From positions 861,001 to 925,000 of the forward strand of contig NC_079240.1 of NCBI RefSeq assembly GCF_027921745.1: 64,000 nucleotides of DNA, read 5' to 3'. The DNA comes from Schizosaccharomyces osmophilus. Lineage: Eukaryota; Ascomycota; Schizosaccharomycetes; Schizosaccharomycetales; Schizosaccharomycetaceae. Of the stretch, positions 1-10,029 are shown piece after piece. Under the pieces are notes generated by a model. That model saw only the letters and a list, made by a program, of their open reading frames with translations. It was not told the origin of the DNA and ran no database searches. The translations under genes were made by a program, and so were the position numbers. How positions within the stretch are numbered: position 1 is the first letter of the stretch; every line of letters starts with the position of its first letter.

Positions 1-187
1 AATGTCGCTCTACCTCGTAATTCAAGAATTTTCTCCAAAGTAAGTAGAACACAAGTATACGTTTTCAACCTGTTCCTACAGGGCTGGTAGAATGGAAAAC
101 GCCTGTAATAGGGCTAATATAGAATAGAATTGCACAAGGAAAGAGAATTCGTATTGTGAATGGGAACAATGATTTAATTGCATTGGA

Positions 188-3058
188 ATGGAAACAATTG
201 CAGGTCATTTCTTTCTCGTAGGATTGTCGAGGAAGACGTTCAGTGATGTGGTAGCGGTGCATAAACAGAATGAAGAGAGCGGTGTCTCAGGGCAAAGCAA
301 TGCTTTGGCAATGAATGTGAGCAAACGCCTTTCATTGAAACAAACACCAGGTGCTTCGCCATCATCATCTCGAAACAAAGATGAGAATCATCCTGGAAGC
401 TTGTTTACTTCTCCATCCATTTCAAGATCCCCTTGTCGAACTTCCTTAGATCACAATTCTTCTCCAAACGTATCAAATCTTGCTGAAAAAAGCAAGAGCA
501 GTTCTTCTGTAACTGATTCAAGCGTTACTACTCCGAGTCTATCTCGAAAGAACTCTGTCTCCCAACTGTACCCTCAGAATAAGCCTTCTCTGAATTTATC
601 TGGTCTTAATAAGGATCGTTTACAAACTCGCTTCAGTATAGGCACGAATTATACACTGTCCGACGTTTACAAGTCTTACGACGCTTATTCAGAAGACCTT
701 CCTTTTACTCCTTTTTTAAACCCTCTAGAAAGATGCTTTCCTCCCTCTTTGTTGCAGAGATATCCATCCCCAAAAGATATAGATAAAGAAAATGCAGAGT
801 CTTATCGTTGCGAGTTTCCCAATTACGTCCCAATGTTTGTGTTTCCTAATGACATAACTATCAAGCGGTCTTGCACTCGTCCTGCTTCAACGCACCATAC
901 GTTTGGCTTGACAAGTGAGGACAACTCCAAGGTTTATGGCATTTGCTTGATTAATTGGGTAAAGATGCCTTTGGAGATGCAATCGGACCTACGAAAGGCT
1001 TGTGATATTTGGCGAAGTCTTTATGCATCACCAGAAGATTTAGAAGTTGCTAATATTTTGTTGTTTAAGCTGCGTGCCGAAAAAGATCATCTTTCGCAAC
1101 TACGTGAGATGAGCAGAAAGGCCGAGCAAACTCCCTTTTTAAACGCATATTTCTCAGAGCAGTTTGCTACACACGAAGAAAATATACATCTTTACGAAGA
1201 GATGTTACGTCCTATGAAAAATTTACTTTTTGGATTAACTGATATATTCACTGAAGGCGAACATCTTTGGTTGCCAAAGGCATATGGCCTTTTAACTAAA
1301 CGGCCTTACTTGCAGTCTTTCTGTCGTGATTGGCTTCGAGTTTTATGCTCATCCCTTCTTGTCGATGAGCTTGATTACATTCCTCCTTCTGACGTTGCTT
1401 TCTTACGAAATATGTCTATTGAGGCTTACATTAAAAACGTATGCGATGAAATACCTTTACCGCCCAGAGGACTTTCTCAAACTCGTGTTGAAGTTGGACC
1501 TCTCCAACTCTGTGCTTTTCGAAGTCCTTTGAATGAAATTCCTGGATGGAGTGATGTGGATTTGTATCCTCTATTTCGTGCTTTAGACTTCCGGAACATC
1601 CTAACTCTTTTCGAAGCGGCGCTGCTAGAGTCGAAAATTTTGTTTTTATCTAAAAGTATAAGCATGCTTAGCTATGCGTCATTCGCTCTTATTCATCTGC
1701 TTTATCCACTAGAATGGCAGGGTTTATTCATTCCTGTTCTATCGAGGAGGTTGATTTCGTGTCTGGAAGCACCTTGCTCTTATATCATTGGTATTTCCAG
1801 TGATGCTATAGCTTTGGAAAATTTACAGTCGGATAGTATACCGCTTGTTGTATGCGATTTGGATAATAATTTGGCGAAAACTTATGGAACCCCGGTTACT
1901 TTACCTGCTTCCCTACGGCATAAATTGTATGCGAACTTGAGTACAGCTGCTCCCCTGCACTCTCATTACGATATACCTTTTGGGGTTCCAAAATATGTGT
2001 GTGAAACTTATCCTAATAAAACGGTGCCTTTGAGTACCACGACTAGTTTTCCGTTTCGAGAAAGGTTTCATGTTCCGTCCTTCCTTTCTCGAAATCCTTG
2101 GGCTAGCAGAAATTTGTATGTGGTACCACCGGTATTAAATGGTTTCCTAAGATTTCATGAAAACAATTCAAACATTACAATTCCGAAACAATTCGGTCTT
2201 ACAAGATCATTGAGTAGAATCTCTTCTCATGGGCGCTTAACAGCTGAGCATTCGCGTCACTTCTCATCTCCACCTTCGACCAGGTCTGATTCTCCTATGG
2301 TACACGAATCTAAACTTCCGTATTCATCTGTTTCTGAAAGCGTTCGGAGAAACTCAATGACAGCTGCTCATACGTACTGCGATGGACAGCATGAAGAGCC
2401 TTTTAAAAAAAATAAATCTGCTGTGAACGTCCCTTACATAAACAACGTTGCCGAGAAAATGAGTAAGCATCTTCTTTATAAGGAAGGACACAAACTTCGA
2501 TACGTTTCCATTGATTTATATACGGTTGGTTCTTATGTTGTCTGTGCTGTTTCTGGTGCTCCCTTAGAACAAACTCATTTACGATGTGACAACTGTGGCT
2601 TACATATTAATGTCGGGACAATTCGATACGTATGTTTGCCTTGTACTCCCGTTTGTTTTAATGGGCAATTGGTGTCAACTGCCTTTTTAAAGTTTTTTAC
2701 GAAAATACTTGGTCCTTATAGACACTACTTTCAGAAAAAAGATGAAAATCACCAAGTTGGTCAAAGAAAGTACGAGTCATTCAACTATAAAAAATTTGCA
2801 CGTCATTCATCCAAAATTCATGGAGATTGGATCTTTAGTTTTTGCAATACTCAAGCATTTTCCGAATTTGTGAGCGATCGATCTCAGTGTGATCGCAATG
2901 ATCCAAAAATTGCCTTATTCGATCAGTTATTGTTATGCGAAAAAAATAATGGAAAGCCTCGTCTGTTTGGAAAACCCACATCTTTCTTGCAGGATAGAAG
3001 TTTTGAATTCCAAAAATTCGAGATAGCGCCCACGCCGGATTGTTCTTATGAAAAATAG
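188..3058 (+). CDS. DENN-domain protein with a C-terminal Cys-rich (C1-like) segment
   Basis: A 956-residue reading frame without introns. The N-terminus (HFFLVGLS) and the FPNYVPMFVFPND segment near residue 210 are typical of the upstream DENN part. The stretch from about residue 360 to 600 carries the core DENN pattern, including YPLEWQGLFIPVLS and ALDFRNILTLFEAALLESK. Between these lies a Ser/Pro-rich linker. Near residue 800 a CxxC...CxxC-like cluster (CDNCGLHI, then VCLPCTPVC) resembles a C1/zinc-binding fold. DENN proteins usually act as GEFs for Rab GTPases in membrane traffic; that role is inferred from the family. By fold order and neighbours it fits the S. pombe DENN/diacylglycerol-binding protein that I recall as SPCC297.05. 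The start at 188 places the HFFLVGL strand close to the N-terminus, as in the family. An upstream ATG at position 2 with a GTAAGT at 40 reads into a stop in this frame, so it looks like a leader ORF. Confidence 0.85.
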   Translation: METIAGHFFLVGLSRKTFSDVVAVHKQNEESGVSGQSNALAMNVSKRLSLKQTPGASPSSSRNKDENHPGSLFTSPSISRSPCRTSLDHNSSPNVSNLAEKSKSSSSVTDSSVTTPSLSRKNSVSQLYPQNKPSLNLSGLNKDRLQTRFSIGTNYTLSDVYKSYDAYSEDLPFTPFLNPLERCFPPSLLQRYPSPKDIDKENAESYRCEFPNYVPMFVFPNDITIKRSCTRPASTHHTFGLTSEDNSKVYGICLINWVKMPLEMQSDLRKACDIWRSLYASPEDLEVANILLFKLRAEKDHLSQLREMSRKAEQTPFLNAYFSEQFATHEENIHLYEEMLRPMKNLLFGLTDIFTEGEHLWLPKAYGLLTKRPYLQSFCRDWLRVLCSSLLVDELDYIPPSDVAFLRNMSIEAYIKNVCDEIPLPPRGLSQTRVEVGPLQLCAFRSPLNEIPGWSDVDLYPLFRALDFRNILTLFEAALLESKILFLSKSISMLSYASFALIHLLYPLEWQGLFIPVLSRRLISCLEAPCSYIIGISSDAIALENLQSDSIPLVVCDLDNNLAKTYGTPVTLPASLRHKLYANLSTAAPLHSHYDIPFGVPKYVCETYPNKTVPLSTTTSFPFRERFHVPSFLSRNPWASRNLYVVPPVLNGFLRFHENNSNITIPKQFGLTRSLSRISSHGRLTAEHSRHFSSPPSTRSDSPMVHESKLPYSSVSESVRRNSMTAAHTYCDGQHEEPFKKNKSAVNVPYINNVAEKMSKHLLYKEGHKLRYVSIDLYTVGSYVVCAVSGAPLEQTHLRCDNCGLHINVGTIRYVCLPCTPVCFNGQLVSTAFLKFFTKILGPYRHYFQKKDENHQVGQRKYESFNYKKFARHSSKIHGDWIFSFCNTQAFSEFVSDRSQCDRNDPKIALFDQLLLCEKNNGKPRLFGKPTSFLQDRSFEFQKFEIAPTPDCSYEK

Positions 3059-3327
3059 TAAAGCTGTGCAATTGTTTGGTTACTCAGTCTTTGTATATTT
3101 AGTCGCTATTTATTTTGGTTTTATGCATTTTAAGAGAGTCATTATTTAACAAGATCATAAATGCAAATGCTTTAACGCATTCGATGTTTCTTAATTTACC
3201 CATTTTTCTTTTCTATCTATTTCTTATGATTACAGTAATAGTGAATAAATTATAAATACACAAGTAATGATACTTGTTTATCAATGAATTGCTAGCAAGT
3301 AAATAAAGGCAGAATAATATGAACCGA

Positions 3328-4020
3328 CTAAGATGATCTTGTGAAGCGGCTCTGAGCCATTTCCCGTAACATTTCTATAGTTTTCTTTTCCTTCTCTTTC
3401 CGTTCCTGCATCTTTTGAAGGATTCCTTCGTCTTTCTGGGAGTGATGCACCTGTCGTTTTTCATCTCGCATTTTTTTTCTTAAACGCTCTCGTTCAATCT
3501 GCTTGGTAAAAGAGTCAGACTCACCAAATAAATCATTCTCATTCAATTCCGTTTCTTCATCTGACCGTTCACGGTATTGCTTCAGAGTGTGTTGTTTTTC
3601 CTTCTTTTTTTGCAACAGCGCTTGTTTACTTCCCGCTGGCTCTTTAGGCAGGATTTCGTCGAGCATTTCGGTTTCACGCCTTGCTCTTACCTTAGTTTCA
3701 TAACGTTTGGAAGAATTTTGTTGTTCTTGAATCTGCTCCCGTAGTTCTTGACGATCGTACAAATCATCGCTTGTTGGTTTGCTTGGTCCCACCGATGACT
3801 GATCATTGTGGTGTGTTATAGGAGCCTGCATTAAGGAATACCATTGTTTGCGCATTTTTCCATCGTTCCAACGTTTCACAAATCTTCTCCAGAGGTCATG
3901 CTGTCTACTATGACTGCACCGCTCCAAGTCAATTTGCTTTTCTTCTTTGACAAAACGATGGAACAATAGCTGGTATTTTTGTTTACATACTGAACTTTGA
4001 TGGTCTAAAATTTCTCTCAT
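3328..4020 (-). CDS. unrecognised charged coiled-coil protein
   Basis: A reading frame of about 230 residues from the first ATG at 4020. I do not recognise the family. The N-terminal third contains an aromatic/basic stretch (RQHDLWRRFVKRWNDGKMRKQW). The rest is strongly charged, Glu/Lys/Arg/Gln-rich and very probably helical coiled coil. The frame stays open for 30 more codons upstream without an ATG, back to a TGA at 4110. A plausible intron precedes it on the minus strand, with donor GTAAGT beginning at 4219 and acceptor CAG near 4098 or 4087. A first exon may therefore be missing from this call, or the intron lies in the leader. It converges on the DENN gene with about 270 bp between the stops. 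The position between the DENN gene and qcr7 is the main handle for orthology. Function unknown. Confidence 0.6.
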   Translation of the reverse strand: MREILDHQSSVCKQKYQLLFHRFVKEEKQIDLERCSHSRQHDLWRRFVKRWNDGKMRKQWYSLMQAPITHHNDQSSVGPSKPTSDDLYDRQELREQIQEQQNSSKRYETKVRARRETEMLDEILPKEPAGSKQALLQKKKEKQHTLKQYRERSDEETELNENDLFGESDSFTKQIERERLRKKMRDEKRQVHHSQKDEGILQKMQERKEKEKKTIEMLREMAQSRFTRSS

Positions 4021-4074
4021 GACTCTCTTATTATCCTGAAAACGGCATACGTCTCTAATCAACCGGATATCCAA

Positions 4075-4905
4075 TGCAACTGGTTTCTGAACATTTCCTG
4101 AATTATTTCAGAGTAGTCAAAGGGTAAAAGCGAAAACTTATATGCTGGATCAATCAGATTCAGTACTTATTAATGGTTAAAACGAAATGAAAAAAGTCAA
4201 ATTAACATGCTCTACTTACAGAAAAAAGAGAAATCAAGAATCTAAAAGGACTGTAGAAAACCTGTAAATCGTACTCTGGCGCAACAAAACAGTATAACCA
4301 AGGATTGTAGTTAACTTGAATTTATTAACTCAATCACTTTTATTGGAAAACTCTAGTATTTAACAATGTAATTTTTTTGTGTGAATGAGCCTTGCTACTA
4401 AACAACTGGTATTATACTAATACAATGGAGGACGCTACATTAGAATGTTGGATGGGAAACACACATGAACTTCGAGGGGATAAATGGGCTGTTAATTAAA
4501 AAAGAACAATCATCAAATGACAGTCAAAGAAAGGCAAGGTATGAGAAAGCTCTCGAAACAGTTCCGAGATGGTTTTTGCATAACCCATACTTTTGTAGTT
4601 GTAAATTGTGAAGTAATTCAAAGGATTAACTGCAAATAGGGACAAAAGACGAATATGTTAGAAGACTGGTACATAGAGAAGGGAGGAAATTGAATACTGT
4701 ATCATCAAGGATAACAGTAAGAAGTAGGACAGCCAGAATTGCATCGCTTAACCTCAGAAAACCATTGACATATTAGTACGTGAACAGTCAAACATTGAAC
4801 TGAACGCAGCAAAAAACCCTTCTGGTATCGACTGCATCTAACTGTTTATGTTGGAATTTATGCGTTACTGGACCAAAGCATCCTACTTCTTGATAACCAT
4901 CCCAA
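4075..4905. other. intergenic: leader of the coiled-coil gene and 3' end of qcr7
   Basis: No convincing complete gene is visible. The left part probably holds the leader or first exon of the coiled-coil gene, with a GTAAGT donor on the minus strand at 4219 and CAG acceptors near 4098 and 4087. The right part should hold the qcr7 3' UTR. A 36-codon open stretch without ATG just upstream of the donor (about 4220-4325, minus) is probably chance. Confidence 0.4.
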
Positions 4906-5301
4906 TTAATGAGAGGGAGCGGCTTGCTTGGGGGTTCTGTCGACAATGAGAGAGTCAAAAGCCTCACGTTCTTGCTTCTCCTCCGCGACACGCTTGACGA
5001 TAGGACGAAGGTAAAGGGTGTCCTCTTCACCCTTTGTCCATTCAGATTTGGGCAAGATTTTGTTTTCGATGCTCAACTGCATGGCGCGGCGGATACGGTA
5101 CACTCTGTCGAAGGATTCTTGTTCCGGCAAACGGTTCAAAGCCTTTTCAACAACCTCGTTTTCTTCTAAAGTCAAATCATCGTAACGAAGACCAAATTTA
5201 CGATAACCAGCAAGGTTGATATAAGCTTGAGAAACAGGCTTCAAAAGCTTATACAAAAAGGGAGATTTTTGAATGTACTTGGCTAAGGAGATGGGTTGCA
5301 T
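4906..5301 (-). CDS. qcr7: ubiquinol-cytochrome c reductase subunit 7
   Basis: A 131-residue protein of the QCR7/UQCRB family, the small matrix-facing subunit of respiratory complex III that is needed for assembly around cytochrome b. Family signatures are visible: the [13 protein letters not shown] motif near residues 32-44, then [20 protein letters not shown] and the Trp-containing [15 protein letters not shown] segment. The length fits the family (about 125-137). The ATG at 5301 begins [14 protein letters not shown], and no longer frame is needed. It lies downstream of ima1 on the same strand. A CCAAT element on the gene's strand about 85 bp upstream would fit control by the CCAAT-binding Php (HAP) complex. 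Confidence 0.95.
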   Translation of the reverse strand: MQPISLAKYIQKSPFLYKLLKPVSQAYINLAGYRKFGLRYDDLTLEENEVVEKALNRLPEQESFDRVYRIRRAMQLSIENKILPKSEWTKGEEDTLYLRPIVKRVAEEKQEREAFDSLIVDRTPKQAAPSH

Positions 5302-5761
5302 GGTAACAAAAAGTAAATATTTGCGAAATTCAAACTATTTACTCTTCAATTAAAGAGGTTTCTTTGCGACAATTGTGATCCGTGAGATTGGCAGATGGTA
5401 AGTTGGAAAGTATCTTATAGGTATGGTATGCGAATATTGTCACTTGGTCTGTTTACTGTTGTTACTTGTTTGCTACAGACAAAAATGTTAACTGTTCGCA
5501 AAAAAATAGTTTATGAAAAAGTATGTAACAGAAAATGAATGGCAAATCTATTAACAATAAATAAATTATAAAACTAAAAACGAACATGTAAAGCAGACTA
5601 GAGCAACCTTAATATTACTTTTTTTAAAGTAAATCTTAGTTCGATTGAGACAAAATTTGAAAGAAAGGAGCATCAACCTATAGGCAATTACTTTTGAGTT
5701 TTCCGCGGTATATTCTTGTTCTCATAAGCATCTCATATATAATATAGAAAGGTCGGAACCC
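5302..5761. other. intergenic between ima1 and qcr7
   Basis: AT-rich spacer between two same-strand genes. Apart from the CCAAT box noted separately I see no gene or RNA. Poly-T/A runs near 5620-5630 are consistent with transcript 3' ends. Confidence 0.5.
5387..5391 (-). promoter_or_regulatory. CCAAT box upstream of qcr7
   Basis: The plus strand reads ATTGG, so CCAAT lies on the qcr7 strand about 85 bp before its ATG. The Php/HAP complex binds CCAAT and activates respiratory genes in yeasts. The motif is only five bases, so it could be chance. Confidence 0.3.
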
Positions 5762-7501
5762 TTATGCCTCTAAAACATAGCTATTGCGATACATATAAAT
5801 ACAACAAGAGCTTAGCCCCGCAAGGAGCAAACAAACAAAATTCATCCTGTTTAATTGAAAAAGTCGTTGTATAGCCCATAGAAATGCAATGAAGCTAATA
5901 CTTAGTACTGTAGCTAAAAGCCCGTTTCTTCTTCGGATTGTGGTTTTGGCTTCTAAAACTTCAGCAGAATCATTGGTCAGGTTCAGCGTCTCGGAAAATA
6001 GATTTTCTATGCCAGAACGTTTGAAAAGAGCAGATTTCGTATCCTCTTCATGGTTTTTTTGTAACTGTGCTGTCTTCTTATTTTGATCTAACTTTTTGTT
6101 GATTTCCGGCTTTGGATCGGTTAACGTTGGCGTCGTTTTTATGGAATCCTTTCCTCTGAAACTCTGAGGTACATTTTGAAAACGAGTAGATTTTGCAGAA
6201 TACGGACTTGAGGTTGGAAGAGCCTCGAGCTTTTTTTGAAGATTTGAAATTGGTGAGATCTTAGGCATTTCTGACAACTTTCGAAAATGTGAAGACAAAG
6301 GTGTTGTTTGAGGAAAAACGGGAGGCTTGGAATTGTTATCCTTTTTTTTTGCTCTGAAAGAACTTCCTCGTAACTTTTTTGTCAATGAGGCTAGTGTAGA
6401 CTTGCTTCTCCTTGACTTTTTTGGATGTGCCGTATCTGCTAAATTTATTTTTCGAGGAGAGCGAAAATCTAGGCAAGAAAAACTAACAATTAAGAAGAAT
6501 ATAACGACAAAAAACAGGACGGTATGAACTTGAGAGATTGTGGAACGAACGTTATTAGCGTCTTGAAAAAATTCAGTCTTGACAGCAAACTCGTAAAGAT
6601 TCAAAATATAGACAGACGCTAGCCGGATTAGAGTAGAGATGAACTGAGAACGAATGTATTGCTCTCTCCCATGAAGACTAGCAGATGAATCTTGAGAAAG
6701 AACAAGCCAGTAAGGATTCCAAAAAATTACAAAAAATCCCAGCCAAGTGATCATTGCACCTTGGCTCACACCTAAATTCAACAAGAAGAATTTAGAAATC
6801 TTCTTCAGCGATTCTTGAAGAAATGGTGGAAAAAAAGAGGGTATAATAGAATGGTAAAGATGCCAGCCTATAGCATGTGAATAAAAGAGGAAAAACCCAA
6901 TTCCTCTCAAAATCCATATCATAGAGGAAAAGGAGCTAGTATTTGAAGAAGGAGTCGAATAAAGTTTCTCCTTCGACTGAACGAGCCACTGGCCTAAGAC
7001 ATGATTTTTGGCTTCATAGTTATTGGTTTCCAATTGTTTGTGAACAGGGCCGTAGCAACTATCACAAACAATAGGAAATTTTTCTTCTAGAGATTCTTTA
7101 TATTTAGGAAAGGCAGCTTCATAAGCCTTATAATCAGGATGGTTTTGCTCAGGTAGAAAATCCGCAAGCATACGATTCACGAGCAGCTGGTTTCGCAAGC
7201 AGTTCTCGCAAAAAGGGCTCTTTATTTGTTTTCTTTCTACGGATCTTGAGAGAAAGTTAGGAGCAGATGTCTCATACGAAGGCGGTGTTGGAGGGCGATA
7301 GTCCACTACTTCTCCATTTTCATCAAAGTGGTTTGGAGCTTCACAGAGAGGACAGGTCCACTCCTTCATAGATCCATTTCTCGAACGTTTCACGTATTGG
7401 TTACAAGAAAAGCATCGTTTAAATGCCTTGTAGCCCATGCTTATTTGGTTTTTCTGATCTGGCGTCTCTTTACCTACGGTACTTCGTTTACCCCAGACCA
7501 T
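5762..7501 (-). CDS. ima1: inner nuclear membrane protein Ima1 (SAMP1/NET5 family)
   Basis: A 579-residue membrane protein. Residues 30-53 form a paired CxxC zinc cluster (CFSC...CPLC), followed by NHFDENGEVVDY. A second pair (CENC near residue 85, CDSC near residue 140) completes the Ima1 N-terminal domain shared with human SAMP1/TMEM201. At least four hydrophobic segments follow, with a long basic/Ser-rich loop at about 350-500 and a final pair of membrane segments at about 520-575. In S. pombe Ima1 sits in the inner nuclear envelope and influences heterochromatin/centromere coupling to the cytoskeleton; that is knowledge of the family. The ATG at 7501 is used here, but an in-frame ATG at 7438 (MGYKAF) just before the zinc cluster could be the true start. 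Confidence 0.93.
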   Translation of the reverse strand: MVWGKRSTVGKETPDQKNQISMGYKAFKRCFSCNQYVKRSRNGSMKEWTCPLCEAPNHFDENGEVVDYRPPTPPSYETSAPNFLSRSVERKQIKSPFCENCLRNQLLVNRMLADFLPEQNHPDYKAYEAAFPKYKESLEEKFPIVCDSCYGPVHKQLETNNYEAKNHVLGQWLVQSKEKLYSTPSSNTSSFSSMIWILRGIGFFLFYSHAIGWHLYHSIIPSFFPPFLQESLKKISKFFLLNLGVSQGAMITWLGFFVIFWNPYWLVLSQDSSASLHGREQYIRSQFISTLIRLASVYILNLYEFAVKTEFFQDANNVRSTISQVHTVLFFVVIFFLIVSFSCLDFRSPRKINLADTAHPKKSRRSKSTLASLTKKLRGSSFRAKKKDNNSKPPVFPQTTPLSSHFRKLSEMPKISPISNLQKKLEALPTSSPYSAKSTRFQNVPQSFRGKDSIKTTPTLTDPKPEINKKLDQNKKTAQLQKNHEEDTKSALFKRSGIENLFSETLNLTNDSAEVLEAKTTIRRRNGLLATVLSISFIAFLWAIQRLFQLNRMNFVCLLLAGLSSCCIYMYRNSYVLEA

Positions 7502-8548
7502 ATTCCATCCTTTGGGGAAAAGGAAGAAAAAGATGACTAAAATTCTATTGCTTGAAAAGAATCACAGAGTTTCTGGATGAAGGTAAGAAATGCACTTTCT
7601 TCCTACAGAATCAATCCGTGTTGTTCCAAAATCCCAACACTTAAAAGCAACAAAAAATAAAAGAAAAAGGAAGTAAAAAATAAAACTTTTTTTTAAATTA
7701 TAATGAAAGATGAGGACAGCTAAAAAACATGGAAATTGCTGCAATGCTGAAAATGGTGGTTATAAATAGCGACTGCAATGGTTGAAACTTCAGAACCGAT
7801 GAAGTCTGAGAACTTTTTCAATTGCACATGGAATGGTTAATTTTTATTTCGTTCATTACTTTCATTAGTAATGGTATCAAAAGCAGCACATGAAATGATA
7901 CTCTGTTCTTTTTTTCAAACACAATGTAAACAAACCAGTTGATATTTTATTTACTAAACCAAGTTATGAAAGCAGATGCGAATAAAACTAAATAAATAGA
8001 ATGAAGAAATTATATATTTTCTTAAAAGAAGCAATAAAATAGAATCAATTTGAGCAATCTGAATAATTTCAAAACACTGAACTTCTATCGTTAAAATATC
8101 ATGTTAATGTGAAGGGAGTATGATATTTGTTTTGATGCATATTTCATGTGCAATTTGCAAGCAAACATACTTTGTACATTACTAATATTAAGCTGAATTG
8201 GCAGCTTCAAGTCGGCTTGCGCATGAGGAACGCCAAGAAGGTGCGTGGTCAAATTAGTAAGAAAAATGGTTACCAGGTAGCCATCATTCCTTTTTTTTAA
8301 TGACACAGAACACTATTAATCCCTTCTTTGAAGGATATAGAGACTCTTAAACAGTTTATGTTAAGACTACTCTTACGGTTTCAACCATTTTGCTCATTTT
8401 GCGTTGAAATCGTACACAAAGAGAGCTGGTACTTTGAGAGGAAATAAATTCAAAGAAAGTACTTTATTTACCATTTAAGTGCTACTTTACTGTTTATATT
8501 CACACTTTTCTTGATTCTGTATAGGCATAACCCTTACTGTATACTCAT
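7502..8548. other. intergenic between divergent ima1 and yip1
   Basis: Just over 1 kb, mostly AT-rich. A GC-richer patch at about 8200-8290 stands out and is open in more than one frame, but no frame starts with ATG over a useful length. A short plus-strand frame from 8223 encodes only about 25 basic residues. A branch-point-like TACTAAT lies just before this patch. No RNA gene is recognised. Confidence 0.4.
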
Positions 8549-9500
8549 ATGGGAAGAGAATTGACTACGTACCCAGAGCATGCATGTGTGAAACCAAAAC
8601 CCATGGCTTATTACAACAATCCAGCAAATTTACAGTATTACCAAGGGACTCTTCCCGAAACAAATTCCTATGCTGCACAGGCACGATCTTCTGGGTTTTA
8701 TGATGAGCCTTTAAGTGAACCTCTAAGCCAAGGTTGGCTCGCTGCATTTTCTACCGGTGGATACCCAGGAGAACCCTCATTGCTTGAGGAATTAGACATC
8801 AATTTCGGTCACATAAAACAAAAAGTAAGTGAGATGATGCTTTTCCATCGGACACTCTGAATGCAAGCCAGCCTGAGAAACGATATCCAGATTTGAAATC
8901 CACGTCCATTGTGTTGGCTACAGAGATACCTTCTGTTCTATTTTTTTTTCATTGTAGTTTTTCTGCTAACGCTGTAAATTAGACCACACACGTACTGAAT
9001 CCCTTCAAACATGTAGATGTTCATATAATGGATGACACTGATATGGCTGGCCCGGTGCTATTCTGTTTGTTATTCAGTACCTTTCTCTCCTTACACGGTC
9101 GATCCCATTTTGGATATATTTATGGAATAGCTCTACTCGGTTCACTCAGTTTGCATCTCGTTTTACGCTTAATGTCTGCGAGGAACTTATTTTACACCCG
9201 CACTGTCAGCGTCTTGGGATACTCTTTGCTTCCCTTGGTAGTAGTAGCCTTTTTTAAAAACTTGATATCTTTTAAGTACGTAGAAAATATCTCTTTTTAT
9301 CTTAGGCGGACACGTACTAACTATGTTTAAGCGGAATTCTGGGATATGTCTGTGCTGCTTTTGCATCTATATGGAGCACATATGCTGCCAGTGCTATGTT
9401 TGTTGCCATTCTCCAAGTCAACAATATGCGCTTCCTTGTCGCCTATCCCATTGCTCTATTTTACGCCGTATTTGCTGTCGTTACTGTTTTTTCAAAATAA
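8549..9500 (+). CDS. yip1: Yip1-family Golgi/ER membrane protein
   Basis: Three exons: 8549-8824, 8983-9275 and 9332-9500, giving 245 residues. Intron 1 has donor GTAAGT, branch TGCTAAC (8964-8970) and acceptor TTAG. Intron 2 has donor GTACGT, branch TACTAAC and acceptor AAG. The spliced protein carries the YIPF5/Yip1 signature: EPSLLEELDINFGHI, then DDTDMAGPVLFCLLF, HFGYIYGIALLGSLSL, SVLGYSLLPLVVV and a C-terminal MRFLVAYPIALFYAVFA. Five membrane segments are expected. Yip1 binds prenylated Rab GTPases and works in ER-to-Golgi transport. Translation may start at the in-frame ATG at 8603 (MAYYNNP), which has a better context; the first 18 residues from 8549 look unconserved. It converges on the NAD(P)H-hydrate dehydratase gene. 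Confidence 0.93.
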
Positions 9501-10029
9501 TTGGATTTCTTGACAATCATTTTGCAATTACCTGATGGCACTTTGTTTCGTTGAAGCCTATCGAGTTTCTGCCCTGAAGACGTACGGTTTACCGATCTTT
9601 CATGAAATCTAGTTTGTAATGTGCTATTCGATTCCTTATGTTTCATTTTCTTTTATTGTATTATTTCTACCGTGGTATCCTTCCAAGTATAAATTCATCC
9701 TTGGCACATAATGGCTCAATATAATAAAAACTTACCAAATATGCGACCTTTTTATATATAGCTGTATAAACAAACGTATTTGGCATAAAATTTTATCGAA
9801 GATCAACCCCTTCTTTCACACACAAGATGAAGCAGTATACGTACTAGTCGAGAATGAACAAGACATCATACATATTTATTTGATGAATGCATAGATACAA
9901 TATATATTTCTAAATAAGTATCCGTAGTATCAAAACATAAAAGAAAAATTACATAATCATCTAAAGATCGTAGCTATTCATTGACTTCACAACTCTCAAA
10001 TTCTCGCAATGCTCATCAATCGTTCGAAT
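9501..10029. other. intergenic between convergent yip1 and hydrate dehydratase genes
   Basis: AT-rich region that should contain both 3' UTRs. AATAAA-like and TATATA sequences occur (for example near 9720 and 9900), fitting poly(A) signals. No gene or RNA seen. Confidence 0.5.

Noticed and set aside
2-127. ATG at position 2 with GTAAGT donor as exon 1 of the DENN gene
   Set aside because: The frame-compatible acceptor at 81 leads to an in-frame stop; other acceptors do not match the frame. More likely a leader ORF.
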